Source: an uncultured Hippea sp.
GTDB taxonomy: Bacteria > Campylobacterota_A > Desulfurellia > JAADFJ01
DNA: 23,050 bases
NCBI GenBank assembly: GCA_913009315.1
Contig: CAJVZA010000025.1
Location: 1 to 23,050, forward strand
Reading direction: 5' to 3'
In this document: in pieces, positions 1-6,744 of the stretch
How the letters are laid out: every line of letters begins with the position of its first letter
Numbering within the stretch: the stretch's first letter is position 1
Position numbers and translations under genes: made by a program
Notes under the pieces: generated by a model
What the model was told of the DNA's origin: nothing
Seen by the model: the letters and a program-made list of their open reading frames with translations, nothing else
Databases searched by the model: none

Positions 1-83
1 AACCGGTTAGTATCTCAAATTTTAATTTTTAAATCTCTCTCTTTTTTTGATTTTTATAGATATAGCTATTGTGCAGTAGTCTT
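1..83. repeat. Right half of palindromic MITE-like repeat, copy A (cut by window edge)
   Basis: This stretch aligns without gaps to 16600-16682, the right half of the complete copy B. By hand count 64 of 83 positions match. It starts at the symmetric centre (aaccggtt) and ends in the inverted terminal sequence gtgcagtagtctt, so the left half should lie just upstream of the window. The flank after the end is ATTAT, matching the A/T-rich 5-bp flanks of the other copies. It ends 3 bases before the first ATG of the ArsR gene. Most differences from copy B are transitions, consistent with an old copy. Confidence 0.75.
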
Positions 84-86
84 ATT

Positions 87-470
87 ATGATGGATTTGAT
101 GAAAATAGAGCAGTGTTGTCTTATAAAACCCGATCTCAAGAGCTGTCCTTTACTTACGGAAAATCAAGCCGCGTCTCTTGAGCGAACATTTAAAGTACTC
201 GCCAACAGCACGAGACTTCGGATATTACACGCCCTCTTCCTGGCTGAAGAAATCTGTGTATCGGATCTGGCCAAAACGTTGAGTATGAAACCTACGGCGG
301 TATCTAACCAGCTTCAGCGGTTGACATTCAGTGGCATCATCGGGTCTCGCCGCAATGGGAATCAGATTATCTATCGCCTCATCGACCCGTGCGCGGTCAA
401 ACTGTTGAACAGTGCTTGGTGTCTAACCGAGGACACCGAAATGCGGACGCGGGAAGAGGGGAAAAAGTGA
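87..470 (+). CDS. ArsR/SmtB-family metal-type transcriptional regulator
   Basis: A small winged helix-turn-helix repressor of the ArsR/SmtB family, about 127 aa. The family signature is clear: FKVLANSTRLRILHAL (dimer and first helices), then EEICVSDLAKTL and KPTAVSNQLQRL as the recognition helix-turn-helix, then a basic wing around GSRRNGNQIIYRL. Cysteines lie near the N-terminus (a CC pair and KSC) and in the last helix (DPC and AWC), which suggests sensing of a soft metal, though the metal cannot be named. Starts at 87, 90 and 99 are all possible. No Shine-Dalgarno precedes any of them, because the DNA just upstream is the end of a repeat element. The 3' end overlaps a GTG start (GTGA) for a truncated gene, as expected for a regulator-transporter pair whose transporter has been lost. 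Confidence 0.85.
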   Translation: MMDLMKIEQCCLIKPDLKSCPLLTENQAASLERTFKVLANSTRLRILHALFLAEEICVSDLAKTLSMKPTAVSNQLQRLTFSGIIGSRRNGNQIIYRLIDPCAVKLLNSAWCLTEDTEMRTREEGKK

Positions 471-522
471 AACTTTGGGTGAGTATTCGTTCTTTTGTCT
501 GCTATTGCGGGTTATCAATGTA
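467..522 (+). pseudogene. Remnant N-terminus of a lost gene downstream of arsR
   Basis: A GTG at 467 overlaps the arsR stop in the classic GTGA coupling arrangement. It opens a frame reading MKLWVSIRSFVCYCGLSM, then a stop at 520-522. The hydrophobic, aromatic-rich opening looks like the N-terminus of a membrane protein, as expected for a metal transporter paired with ArsR, but 18 residues are too few to identify a family. The reading frame breaks about where HD-GYP homology begins in another frame (around 508-520), so I interpret this as the stump left by a deletion or recombination. Confidence 0.4.
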
Positions 523-822
523 ACCTATTATACTGCCGCAGCCCTGAATCAAATCGATGAGTTTGAAGATATAAGCCGATGGGCTGCCAACCACCACGAA
601 ACACTGGATGGCGCCGGTTATCCGTACGGTATCCATGGAAATAAACTGGGATTCGAGGAACGGTTGATGTCCTGCCTTGATATATATCAGGCGCTTACAG
701 AAGATCGCCCTTATCGAAAAGGGATGAGTGATGATAAAGCAATGAGAATTCTTGAAAAGAATGCCGCATCCGGCAAGATCGACAAAATGATTGTCAGTGA
801 TATCGGCAAGATGTTTGCATAG
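508..822 (+). pseudogene. Truncated HD-GYP (HD-type output) domain protein
   Basis: The frame encodes the C-terminal part of an HD-GYP-like domain. It has TYYT followed by IDEFEDISRWAANHHE, then LDGAGYPYG (the GYP motif), and LDIYQALTEDRPYRKGMS, a hallmark of these proteins. Intact members are c-di-GMP phosphodiesterases or related regulators with an N-terminal HD motif (HDIGK-type) and usually a receiver or sensor domain. All of that is missing. The frame is open from 475 (TTG), but the first dozen residues are unlike the family, so homology probably starts near 508. Without the HD metal ligands it should be catalytically dead. The last codons run into the end of a repeat copy at 828. Confidence 0.75.
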
Positions 823-827
823 ATAAT

Positions 828-890
828 GAGATCAGTGCATAATAAACAGATTTCCGTAAGCCAAAGAAAGAGCCATATTCAATAACTTAC
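828..890. repeat. Left half of the palindromic MITE-like repeat, copy C (degenerate)
   Basis: It starts with GAGATCAGTGCATAAT after an ATAAT flank and can be aligned with the left part of copy B at 16527. Shared blocks include aagcc, aaag and ttcaataa-ttac. Similarity ends near 890. A possible far end, gcagtgatttc at about 1091-1101, resembles the right terminus gcagtggtctc with two mismatches, but the DNA between does not resemble the element. This is therefore either a truncated copy or one with foreign DNA inside. Confidence 0.55.
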
Positions 891-1206
891 CCTACGCGCT
901 AAAAACAGATTAAAAACAGATATCAGCGACAAGAGGAAAGTTTTAGGTGTGGAAAGTCGGTTTTGCCGGTGCAATTGTGCTTGCGGGGGTAAGGTTTCGG
1001 CGCTCCGGATAATGCTTTATATTGTCTCCGGTTGGGCGGCATAACTCTTATTGCCCGGATAGAACCGCCGTTAGCGCAGCATTTAAATATGCAGTGATTT
1101 CACAGAAGAAGAATATCTGTTTCTGATCTGCTGTTTTGTGTCTGATTTTGCGCTGATGCGGGCAGTATTATATTTGAAACGGTATGAAATATCCTCAAAC
1201 CGACAT
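891..1206. other. Intergenic stretch, no confident gene
   Basis: No gene longer than a few dozen codons is convincing here. A tandem pair of TAAAAACAGAT lies at about 900-922. A tiny frame from GTG at 947 to the stop at 1012 (about 21 residues, mostly hydrophobic, beginning MWKVGFAG) is preceded by AGAGGA. It may be the stump of a membrane protein. Nothing else could be assigned. Confidence 0.5.
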
Positions 1207-1602
1207 CTATTTAGTGCACCTAATCGTTACATTTGTTACATTTGCCTCAGCTATAGTCCCGCTTCCGTTTGAGACTGTACAGCTCTGTTTCGCAGGATGT
1301 GTCAAAATAGTCACATTATAATTTGACCCATTTGCAAGTGCAGCGGCAAAAACAAACGGACCATCTGACGTTATAATCAAATTGTCTCCATAATTGTTTT
1401 GTAAGATCAATCCGATTCCAGCAAGCCCGCTTACCGTCCCGCCTACGGTGTAAGTGGAAGCGTTATAAGTGGAAGTGCTGCTTTCTCTATAGACTGTTGT
1501 TGCAATCGAGCCGGAATTTGCTGCATTATTGCTGCAGCCGTTGAGAAAGCTTACAAAAAATATTAATAAAAATACTGATAAAAACCTTTTAAAAATCTTC
1601 AA
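1207..1602 (-). CDS. Small outer-membrane-type lipoprotein, function unknown
   Basis: A 131-aa exported lipoprotein. The first 22 residues form a lipoprotein signal peptide: basic MKIFKR, a strongly hydrophobic stretch, then lipobox LNGC with the acylated cysteine at position 23. Serine at +2 favours outer-membrane sorting. After a Ser/Thr/Asn-rich linker a small beta-type domain follows, with YTVGGTVSGLAG, GLILQNNYGDNLII, FVFAAALANGSNYNV and a closing CTVSNGSGT...VTNVTIRC. This repeat-like unit is familiar from Desulfobacterota and gammaproteobacterial surface proteins, where it often occurs in several copies; here there is only one. The two late cysteines may form a disulfide. The start is TTG (1602-1600), with AGGA a few bases upstream. 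The gene stands alone on the minus strand behind its own promoter. Confidence 0.8.
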   Translation of the reverse strand: MKIFKRFLSVFLLIFFVSFLNGCSNNAANSGSIATTVYRESSTSTYNASTYTVGGTVSGLAGIGLILQNNYGDNLIITSDGPFVFAAALANGSNYNVTILTHPAKQSCTVSNGSGTIAEANVTNVTIRCTK

Positions 1603-1682
1603 TCGTTCCTACCCGTTTTTTGATTTCTAACGACTTTATTAATCTTGCCCAAATCAGAAAATATATCTCAAAAACCCAATAT

Positions 1683-1711
1683 ATTATGCTATATATTTGA
1701 TATGATGTCAA
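1683..1711 (-). promoter_or_regulatory. Sigma70-type promoter for the lipoprotein gene
   Basis: Read on the minus strand there is a perfect -35 box TTGACA (1711-1706), a 17-bp spacer and CATAAT as -10 (1688-1683). Transcription would start near 1676, giving a leader of about 75 nt before the TTG start at 1602. Confidence 0.7.
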
Positions 1712-2076
1712 CTATTGCTCTCAATCTGTACACTCAAAGTTGCAATGTCCTAAATGAGCAAAGCAGAACCGCTTGATATTGCAGATAAGCAGGATAACTA
1801 TTCTGCTGCACTCCACCAAAAGCGGGTAAGTCATATCAAACGTTATCCTCACATATTTTATGTATCAGTCTTACATTTGTCTGTTAGGTGTATCCCGTAT
1901 CTGCAGATTTTTCTAATGGTGTCAATATCGGAAATCGGGTTTTTGCAGCCGAACTGACTTTCAATCTAAATTGTCAGTGTCGTACTGAAACATAGCTCTG
2001 CATTCATATCGAGCAGACATTCATTCTGTTTGATAAAGATTGTGGATAGCGGAGGTGCTTAAGATTTATCGAACTA
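1712..2076. other. Intergenic stretch without a supported gene
   Basis: A 67-codon open frame at 1754-1957 has no recognisable domain and an unconvincing composition. A small hairpin (agcaggata / tattctgct) lies at about 1788-1807 without a T-tract. Nothing else is supported. Confidence 0.5.
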
Positions 2077-2104
2077 TTGAAAATATTTTTTCTTATTGTA
2101 AAAT
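2077..2104 (+). promoter_or_regulatory. Likely promoter of tRNA-Ser
   Basis: TTGAAA (2077-2082), a 16-bp spacer and TAAAAT (2099-2104) lie 23 bp before the tRNA-Ser gene, the right place for a short leader. Confidence 0.5.
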
Positions 2105-2127
2105 TCACAGGTATCGCATGTTTTATT

Positions 2128-2219
2128 GGAGGAGTGGCTGAGCGGTTGAAGGCGGCTGACTCGAAATCAGTTGAAGGGAGTATTCTCTTCCGTGGGTTCA
2201 AATCCTACCTCCTCCGCCA
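2128..2219 (+). tRNA. tRNA-Ser (anticodon CGA)
   Basis: A complete class II tRNA of 92 nt. The acceptor strands GGAGGAG and CTCCTCC pair, followed by G and an encoded CCA. The D-loop is ctgagcggttgaagg. The anticodon stem-loop ctgaCTCGAAAtcag gives CGA, which reads UCG. A long variable arm (about gaagggagtattctcttc) is typical of serine tRNAs, followed by a normal T-arm ggttcaaatcc. Confidence 0.95.
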
Positions 2220-2504
2220 TATTTAGATAGCGTGAAAGTAAATTTAAAGAGGAGGAGGTCAAAATACAGCCGAATCCGAACGAAAAACGGGCTGATACGC
2301 ACAAAATAAGCAGATGGAATGTTTCCGGTTTAAAAGCTTTATTTTTGAGCTGCACGCTTAAAAGATTTTCCGAACATCTCATATTGAAGCGCTAATGCAC
2401 GTTTCGCAGTCTAAGTGGAGAAAGACAGATCGGAGTTAAATCGTTTGCCCTGTAGATTTTATGAATAGTGTATAGATTAATTTCGTTTTATAACAATTAA
2501 AAAC
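2220..2504. other. Intergenic stretch between the two tRNA genes
   Basis: No gene, terminator hairpin or repeat is convincing. Open frames here are short and overlap the tRNA genes. Confidence 0.5.
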
Positions 2505-2533
2505 TTGACATTCTGTCTATATAGTGATAATAA
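2505..2533 (+). promoter_or_regulatory. Promoter for tRNA-Val and probably the thrS operon
   Basis: Perfect -35 TTGACA (2505-2510), an exactly 17-bp spacer and -10 TAATAA (2528-2533). Transcription would begin near 2540, about 24 nt before tRNA-Val. No other good promoter separates the tRNA from thrS, so the whole synthetase/ribosomal-protein run may start here, with the tRNA cut from its leader. Confidence 0.65.
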
Positions 2534-2563
2534 ATCAAACTTACATAAAGATACGATTTTAAA

Positions 2564-2638
2564 GGGCGCGTAGCTCAGGGGTAGAGTGCTTGCTTGACAT
2601 GCAAGAAGTCAATGGTTCGAAACCATTCGTGCCCACCA
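2564..2638 (+). tRNA. tRNA-Val (anticodon GAC)
   Basis: A complete 75-nt tRNA. The acceptor GGGCGCG pairs with CGTGCCC (one G-T pair), followed by A and an encoded CCA. The D-arm is tagctcaggggtagagt, and the anticodon arm cttgcTTGACATgcaag gives GAC, valine codon GUC. The T-arm is atggttcgaaaccat. It ends only 35 nt before the proposed thrS start. Confidence 0.95.
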
Positions 2639-2660
2639 AAATTAAACAATCGAATTTAAC

Positions 2661-2665
2661 AGGAG
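2661..2665 (+). promoter_or_regulatory. Shine-Dalgarno that points to an ACG start for thrS
   Basis: AGGAG at 2661-2665 is the only good ribosome-binding site between tRNA-Val and the conserved part of thrS. Eight bases downstream, in the thrS frame, is ACG (2674-2676). No ATG, GTG or TTG exists in frame between the tRNA 3' end (2638) and the conserved histidine motif. Confidence 0.5.
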
Positions 2666-2673
2666 AATTAAAG

Positions 2674-4545
2674 ACGCAGAAGAAACAGTTTATTGTAAAA
2701 AAAGGGGAATCGACAAGAGAGATTATAAAAGATCCTAATGTTATTGCCATTGAGGTCGGAGAGAAACAGTTTGATATATCAACTGTCTTTCAAGAGGATA
2801 CGGTTGTTTTGCCTATTTACCTTGAAAGCGAAAAGGGCAGGCAGATCGAAAGACACAGTGCAAGCCATATTATGGCTCAGGCAATAAAAAGCCTTTATAA
2901 AGATGCGCATTTTGGCGTTGGGCCTGCAATTAGGAACGGTTTTTATTATGATTTCGATATAAATAAAAAACTTAAACTTGAGGATCTTGAAGCGATTTCA
3001 GAGAAAATGTCCGAAATTGTAAAAAAAAGATACCCTTTTGTTAGAAAGGAACTTTCTAAGCAAGAGGCAATCGAATATTTTAAAGATCAAAATGACTATT
3101 ATAAAGTTGAGATACTTGAAAGCATAACTGATGAAAGAGTTAGTTTATATCAGCAAGGTGATTTTGTAGATCTTTGCAGAGGCCCGCATCTTCCGAACAC
3201 AGGATATCTCAAGGCGTTTAAGCTGTTAAGTGTGGCGGGAGCCTATTTTAAGGGCGACGAGAAGAATAAAATGCTCCAGAGAATATACGGAACCGCTTTC
3301 GAGAACAGAAAGAAACTGATCGAATATCTGAATTATCTTGAAGAAATAAAAAAACGCGACCATAGGAAACTTGGGAAAGAGCTTGATCTGTTTAGCATAA
3401 CCGATGAGGTTGGACCCGGTCTTATAATATGGCATCCAAAAGGAGCTATGCTGCGTTATCTGCTTGAGGAGTTTGAACGCACCGAGCATTTAAAACATGG
3501 ATATGAGTTTGTAAAGGGGCCTGAAATTTTGCGGACAGCGCTATGGAAAAAAAGCGGGCATTATGATAATTATCGTGAAAATATGTACTTTACAGAAGTT
3601 GAGGAACAGAGTTTCGGTATAAAACCAATGAACTGTTTAGGCCATATAATGATTTATAAATCCAGGATAAGAAGCTATCGTGATCTTCCTAAACGTTATT
3701 TTGAGCTTGGAGTTGTGCACAGACATGAAAAATCCGGTGTCTTAAACGGTTTGCTCAGGGTCAGAGAGTTTACTCAGGACGACGCTCACCTGTTTTGCCG
3801 GCCCGATCAGCTTGAAGATGAGATAATTTCGGTAATGAGCTTTGTTGACCGTTTGATGAGTCTATTTGGTTTTGAATATACCCTTGAGTTGTCGACAAGA
3901 CCGGCCAAATCAATAGGGACCGATGAAAATTGGGAACTTGCGACCAGCGCCTTATTAAATGCTCTCAGGCAAACCGGAAAAGAGTATCGGATAAATGAGG
4001 GTGACGGTGCGTTTTACGGACCTAAGATAGATGCCAAGCTTACTGATGCGATTGGAAGATCCTGGCAATGCGCTACAATCCAGTGCGACTTCAATTTACC
4101 TGAGCGCTTTGATCTTACATACAGAGACGAGAATGGCAGTATGGTTCGACCTGTTATGATTCACAGAGTTATTTTGGGGTCTATTGAGCGCTTTGTCGCA
4201 ATTTTGATTGAACATTTTAAGGGTGATTTCCCCCTTTGGATCTCTCCGATTCAGATTGCCGTTGTTCCTGTATCGGATAATCAGTTAAGTTATGCAAAGA
4301 GTGTTGCCGAGCGCTTGCAATATAATGGTTTTAGGGTTAACCTGTACGACCGCGATGATACGCTTTCAAAAAAAATAAGGGCTTGCGAGATTGAAAAAAT
4401 CAATTATATTGCAGTTGTTGGAAAAATAGAAGCGGAAAATAGCTCTGTAGATTTGAGAGCGAGAAAAAGCAAAAGAGTAGGAAAGTTCGGTATAGAAGAT
4501 TTGATTGCCTATTTAGGCAGGGAGGTAGAGCATAAGGAGAATTAG
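2674..4545 (+). CDS. thrS: Threonyl-tRNA synthetase (noncanonical start likely)
   Basis: Cytoplasmic class II synthetase that charges tRNA-Thr, about 623 aa from the proposed start (E. coli ThrRS is 642). Domains in order: a short TGS domain (to about residue 55); the N2 editing domain with the HSASH zinc-type motif near residues 61-65 and LCRGPH; and the catalytic core with MKPMNCLGH (zinc Cys), motif 2 around VVHRHEKSGVLNGLLRVREF and motif 3 MIHRVILGSIERF. The C-terminal anticodon-binding domain starts at SPIQIAVVPV. The start is unusual. Ordinary start codons in frame occur only inside the tRNA-Val gene (TTG 2590, ATG 2599, GTG 2629). The placed start is ACG 2674 behind AGGAG; ATT 2641 is an alternative, and a sequence error for ATG is possible. 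It begins the translation operon. Confidence 0.95.
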   Translation, partial: TQKKQFIVKKGESTREIIKDPNVIAIEVGEKQFDISTVFQEDTVVLPIYLESEKGRQIERHSASHIMAQAIKSLYKDAHFGVGPAIRNGFYYDFDINKKLKLEDLEAISEKMSEIVKKRYPFVRKELSKQEAIEYFKDQNDYYKVEILESITDERVSLYQQGDFVDLCRGPHLPNTGYLKAFKLLSVAGAYFKGDEKNKMLQRIYGTAFENRKKLIEYLNYLEEIKKRDHRKLGKELDLFSITDEVGPGLIIWHPKGAMLRYLLEEFERTEHLKHGYEFVKGPEILRTALWKKSGHYDNYRENMYFTEVEEQSFGIKPMNCLGHIMIYKSRIRSYRDLPKRYFELGVVHRHEKSGVLNGLLRVREFTQDDAHLFCRPDQLEDEIISVMSFVDRLMSLFGFEYTLELSTRPAKSIGTDENWELATSALLNALRQTGKEYRINEGDGAFYGPKIDAKLTDAIGRSWQCATIQCDFNLPERFDLTYRDENGSMVRPVMIHRVILGSIERFVAILIEHFKGDFPLWISPIQIAVVPVSDNQLSYAKSVAERLQYNGFRVNLYDRDDTLSKKIRACEIEKINYIAVVGKIEAENSSVDLRARKSKRVGKFGIEDLIAYLGREVEHKEN

Positions 4546-4579
4546 AGGATTTGAATTAAGGAATAACAAAAGACCGGAA

Positions 4580-5092
4580 ATGAAGTTTCGGGGAATTTTG
4601 AATGATGAAATCAGACACAGAGAAGTCAGATTAATTGATCAGAATGGGACTCAGGTGGGAATAATAAGCAAGGAAAATGCAATTGAAAGAGCAAAAGAAG
4701 CCGGTCTGGATCTTGTTATGGTTGCTCCCAATGTAAGACCTCCTGTTTGCAAGATCATAGATTTTGGAAAATATCGCTATGAGCTTCAAAAAAAGGAAAA
4801 AAGCAGTAAGAAGAATCAGAAGATTGTTAAGATAAAAGAGATTAAAATGAGACCATTTGTGGCAGAAGCTGACTATACTTCAAAAATTAATATGGCAAAA
4901 CGGTTTCTTTCGGATGGATATAAAGTGAAGTTTAATATCTTTTTATCCGGCAGGGAACGAAGTATAAATGATATAGGAAAGGACATGATCGGGCGCATCT
5001 CGGTTGATATGAGAGATGCGGGCGATGTTGAAAAAACAAGCGGGGCCTCCGGTGCGATGCTATATGTTATCGTTGTGCCCAAAAAGTCTTAA
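4580..5092 (+). CDS. infC: Translation initiation factor IF-3
   Basis: IF-3 binds the 30S subunit, checks the start codon and initiator tRNA, and prevents early 50S joining. The 170-aa frame has both domains. The N-domain runs from LNDEIRHREVRLID to APNVRPPVCKIIDFGKYRYE, which is the family signature. A lysine-rich linker follows (KKEKSSKKNQK), then the C-domain with VKIKEIKMRP, SDGYKVKFNIFLSGRE and a final VVPKKS. The ATG at 4580 has no close Shine-Dalgarno. The same frame is open upstream to an ATT at 4541 that overlaps the thrS stop and has AAGGAG immediately before it (spacing only 1 nt). Because infC often starts with AUU or AUA as part of self-regulation, a longer N-terminus is plausible. 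The order thrS-infC-rpmI-rplT-pheST is the classic conserved cluster. Confidence 0.96.
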   Translation: MKFRGILNDEIRHREVRLIDQNGTQVGIISKENAIERAKEAGLDLVMVAPNVRPPVCKIIDFGKYRYELQKKEKSSKKNQKIVKIKEIKMRPFVAEADYTSKINMAKRFLSDGYKVKFNIFLSGRERSINDIGKDMIGRISVDMRDAGDVEKTSGASGAMLYVIVVPKKS

Positions 5093-5115
5093 TAAAGATG
5101 AATTAAGAAGGTATT

Positions 5116-5322
5116 ATGGCAAAGACAAAGACAAAGGCAAAGGCAAAGACGAGAAGTGCGGTAAAGAAGCGTTTTAAGCTTTCCGGAAAGGGCTCTATTA
5201 AAAGACACAAGGGCTTCACAAGTCATCTCCAGGGAAGTAAAAATAGAAAAAGAAAACGTTCGTTAAAAAAGGCTGTTTATCTTAGCGGAAAAATTGCTGC
5301 CAACATAAAGAGTATGATGTAG
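5116..5322 (+). CDS. rpmI: Large ribosomal subunit protein bL35
   Basis: A 68-aa, strongly basic ribosomal protein of the 50S subunit. The family pattern is clear: KTRSAVKKRFKLSGKGSIKRHK, then SHLQGSKNRKRKRSLKKA. The length is a little above the usual 64-66 aa because of the alternating Lys/Thr/Ala N-terminus (MAKTKTKAKAKT). AGAAGG precedes the ATG. The gene lies 23 bp after infC and 15 bp before rplT. Confidence 0.97.
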   Translation: MAKTKTKAKAKTRSAVKKRFKLSGKGSIKRHKGFTSHLQGSKNRKRKRSLKKAVYLSGKIAANIKSMM

Positions 5323-5337
5323 TTTAGGAGGAAATAG

Positions 5338-5691
5338 ATGGCAAGGATAAAATCTGGTATTGTTACACGCAAGAGACACAAAAGAATGCTAAAGCTTGCA
5401 AAAGGTTTTTATGGTAGAAGAAAATCTACATATAAAAACGCAGCTGAGTCTGTAGAGCGAGCTTTAGCCAATGCATATGTGGGAAGAAAAAATAGAAAGC
5501 GTGATTTTAGAAGACTATGGATCACGAGAATAAGCGCCGCATGCGCTCTTAACAGTATTAACTACAGCAAATTTATGGGATTGTATTTAAAGAGCGGAGG
5601 CAAGCTTAACAGAAAAATGCTTTCGGAAATTGCAATACATGATCCTGAATATTTCAGTTCGCTTGTCAAAGGTATTAGATTATCAAGCTGA
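5338..5691 (+). CDS. rplT: Large ribosomal subunit protein bL20
   Basis: A 117-aa 50S assembly protein that binds 23S rRNA. It has the expected N-terminal basic tail MARIKSGIVTRKRHKRMLKLAKGF, the YGRRKSTYKNA motif, the RKRDFRRLWITRISAA core and the end helices MLSEIAIHDPEYFSSLV. AGGAGG sits just before the ATG. In other bacteria L20 represses its own operon by binding the mRNA; no clear operator could be recognised here. A palindromic A/T stretch (atataataaattatat, about 5691-5706) separates it from pheS. Confidence 0.98.
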   Translation: MARIKSGIVTRKRHKRMLKLAKGFYGRRKSTYKNAAESVERALANAYVGRKNRKRDFRRLWITRISAACALNSINYSKFMGLYLKSGGKLNRKMLSEIAIHDPEYFSSLVKGIRLSS

Positions 5692-5708
5692 TATAATAAA
5701 TTATATAG

Positions 5709-6740
5709 ATGATTGATATAGACGGTGTAGCTCAGGACGCCAGGCGATTGGTTGAGAGCTGCGGGGATGAAGAATCCCTTAAACAGGTTAAAGCCGGTTT
5801 GCTTGGTAAAAAAGGTTCGATTGCCGCTTTATTTAAGAAGCTGAAAGAAGTTCCTGAAAATGAAGTAGCAGCTGCCGGAAAAAAGATAAACGAACTTAAA
5901 CTGTATATTGAGCAGCTTATCGGACAGCAGAGAACTAATATAAAAGAGATTATCAAAAAAGAGAAACTCAGTATTTCTGCGCTCGATATAACATTGCCGG
6001 GGTACAATTACGGGGCAGGTTCTCTTCATCCTATTGAGATGATAAACAGAGAGATGATTGAGATCTTTAATGATATGGGATTTTCGGTTGCGACCGGTCC
6101 GGAGATGGAAACCGATGAGCTTAATTTTGAACTTTTAAACATCGGCAAAGATCATCCTGCAAGAGACATGCAGGACACATTTTATATTGATAGCGTGAAA
6201 GGTTTACTTTTGAGAACGCATACATCTCCGGTTCAGATCAGAGCTATGAGACAGACGGAACCGCCGATTGCTATTATTGCGCCGGGAATTGTTTACAGGC
6301 GTGATTCAGATGTTACTCATTCTCCGATGTTTCACCAGATAGAAGGTCTTATGATTGACAGACAGATTAGTCTTGCCGATCTAAAAGGTGTTTTAACTGC
6401 GTTCCTGCATAAAGTTTTTGGAAAAAGGGCGGTTAGATTTCGTCCAAGCTATTTTCCGTTTACAGAACCGTCTGCAGAGGTTGATGTAAGCTGCATCATT
6501 TGTCATGGAAAAGGGTGCAGAGTATGTTCTCATACCGGCTGGCTTGAGATTTTGGGAAGCGGTATGGTGCATCCTAATGTTATCCGAAATGTGGGATATG
6601 ATTCTGATAAATGGCAGGGATTTGCATTTGGAATCGGCATAGAGCGAATTGCAATGCTGAAATACGGCATTGATGATATACGGCTGTTTTTCAATTCGGA
6701 TCTGAGATTTCTTTCTCAATTCAGCGGCATATTGCACTGA
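5709..6740 (+). CDS. pheS: Phenylalanyl-tRNA synthetase alpha subunit
   Basis: The catalytic alpha chain of the alpha2-beta2 class II PheRS, 343 aa. An N-terminal coiled coil (to about residue 85) is followed by the core, with the LHPIEMINREM start of motif 1, motif 2 around YRRDSDVTHSPMFHQIEGL, FRPSYFPFTEPSAEVDV, and motif 3 GFAFGIGIERIAMLKYGI. Just after SAEVDV there is a cysteine cluster SCIICHGKGCRVC, spaced like a zinc knuckle and known from many non-enteric PheS proteins. The ATG has no evident Shine-Dalgarno, because the preceding 16 bases are an A/T palindrome. It is followed 4 bp later by pheT. Confidence 0.97.
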   Translation: MIDIDGVAQDARRLVESCGDEESLKQVKAGLLGKKGSIAALFKKLKEVPENEVAAAGKKINELKLYIEQLIGQQRTNIKEIIKKEKLSISALDITLPGYNYGAGSLHPIEMINREMIEIFNDMGFSVATGPEMETDELNFELLNIGKDHPARDMQDTFYIDSVKGLLLRTHTSPVQIRAMRQTEPPIAIIAPGIVYRRDSDVTHSPMFHQIEGLMIDRQISLADLKGVLTAFLHKVFGKRAVRFRPSYFPFTEPSAEVDVSCIICHGKGCRVCSHTGWLEILGSGMVHPNVIRNVGYDSDKWQGFAFGIGIERIAMLKYGIDDIRLFFNSDLRFLSQFSGILH

Positions 6741-6744
6741 TAAA

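Noticed and set aside
891-1101. Full-length larger version of the palindromic element (828-1101)
   Set aside because: Only a weak right-end match (two mismatches in 11) and no interior similarity or matching flank; kept as a note in the copy C entry.
1754-1957. 67-codon open frame on the plus strand between the lipoprotein and tRNA-Ser
   Set aside because: No ribosome site of note, no recognisable domain, composition like translated noncoding DNA.
2590-2673. thrS start at TTG 2590 or ATG 2599 or GTG 2629
   Set aside because: All lie inside the tRNA-Val gene, without a ribosome site. The mature tRNA would be cut out of such an mRNA, and the added residues are not ThrRS-like.
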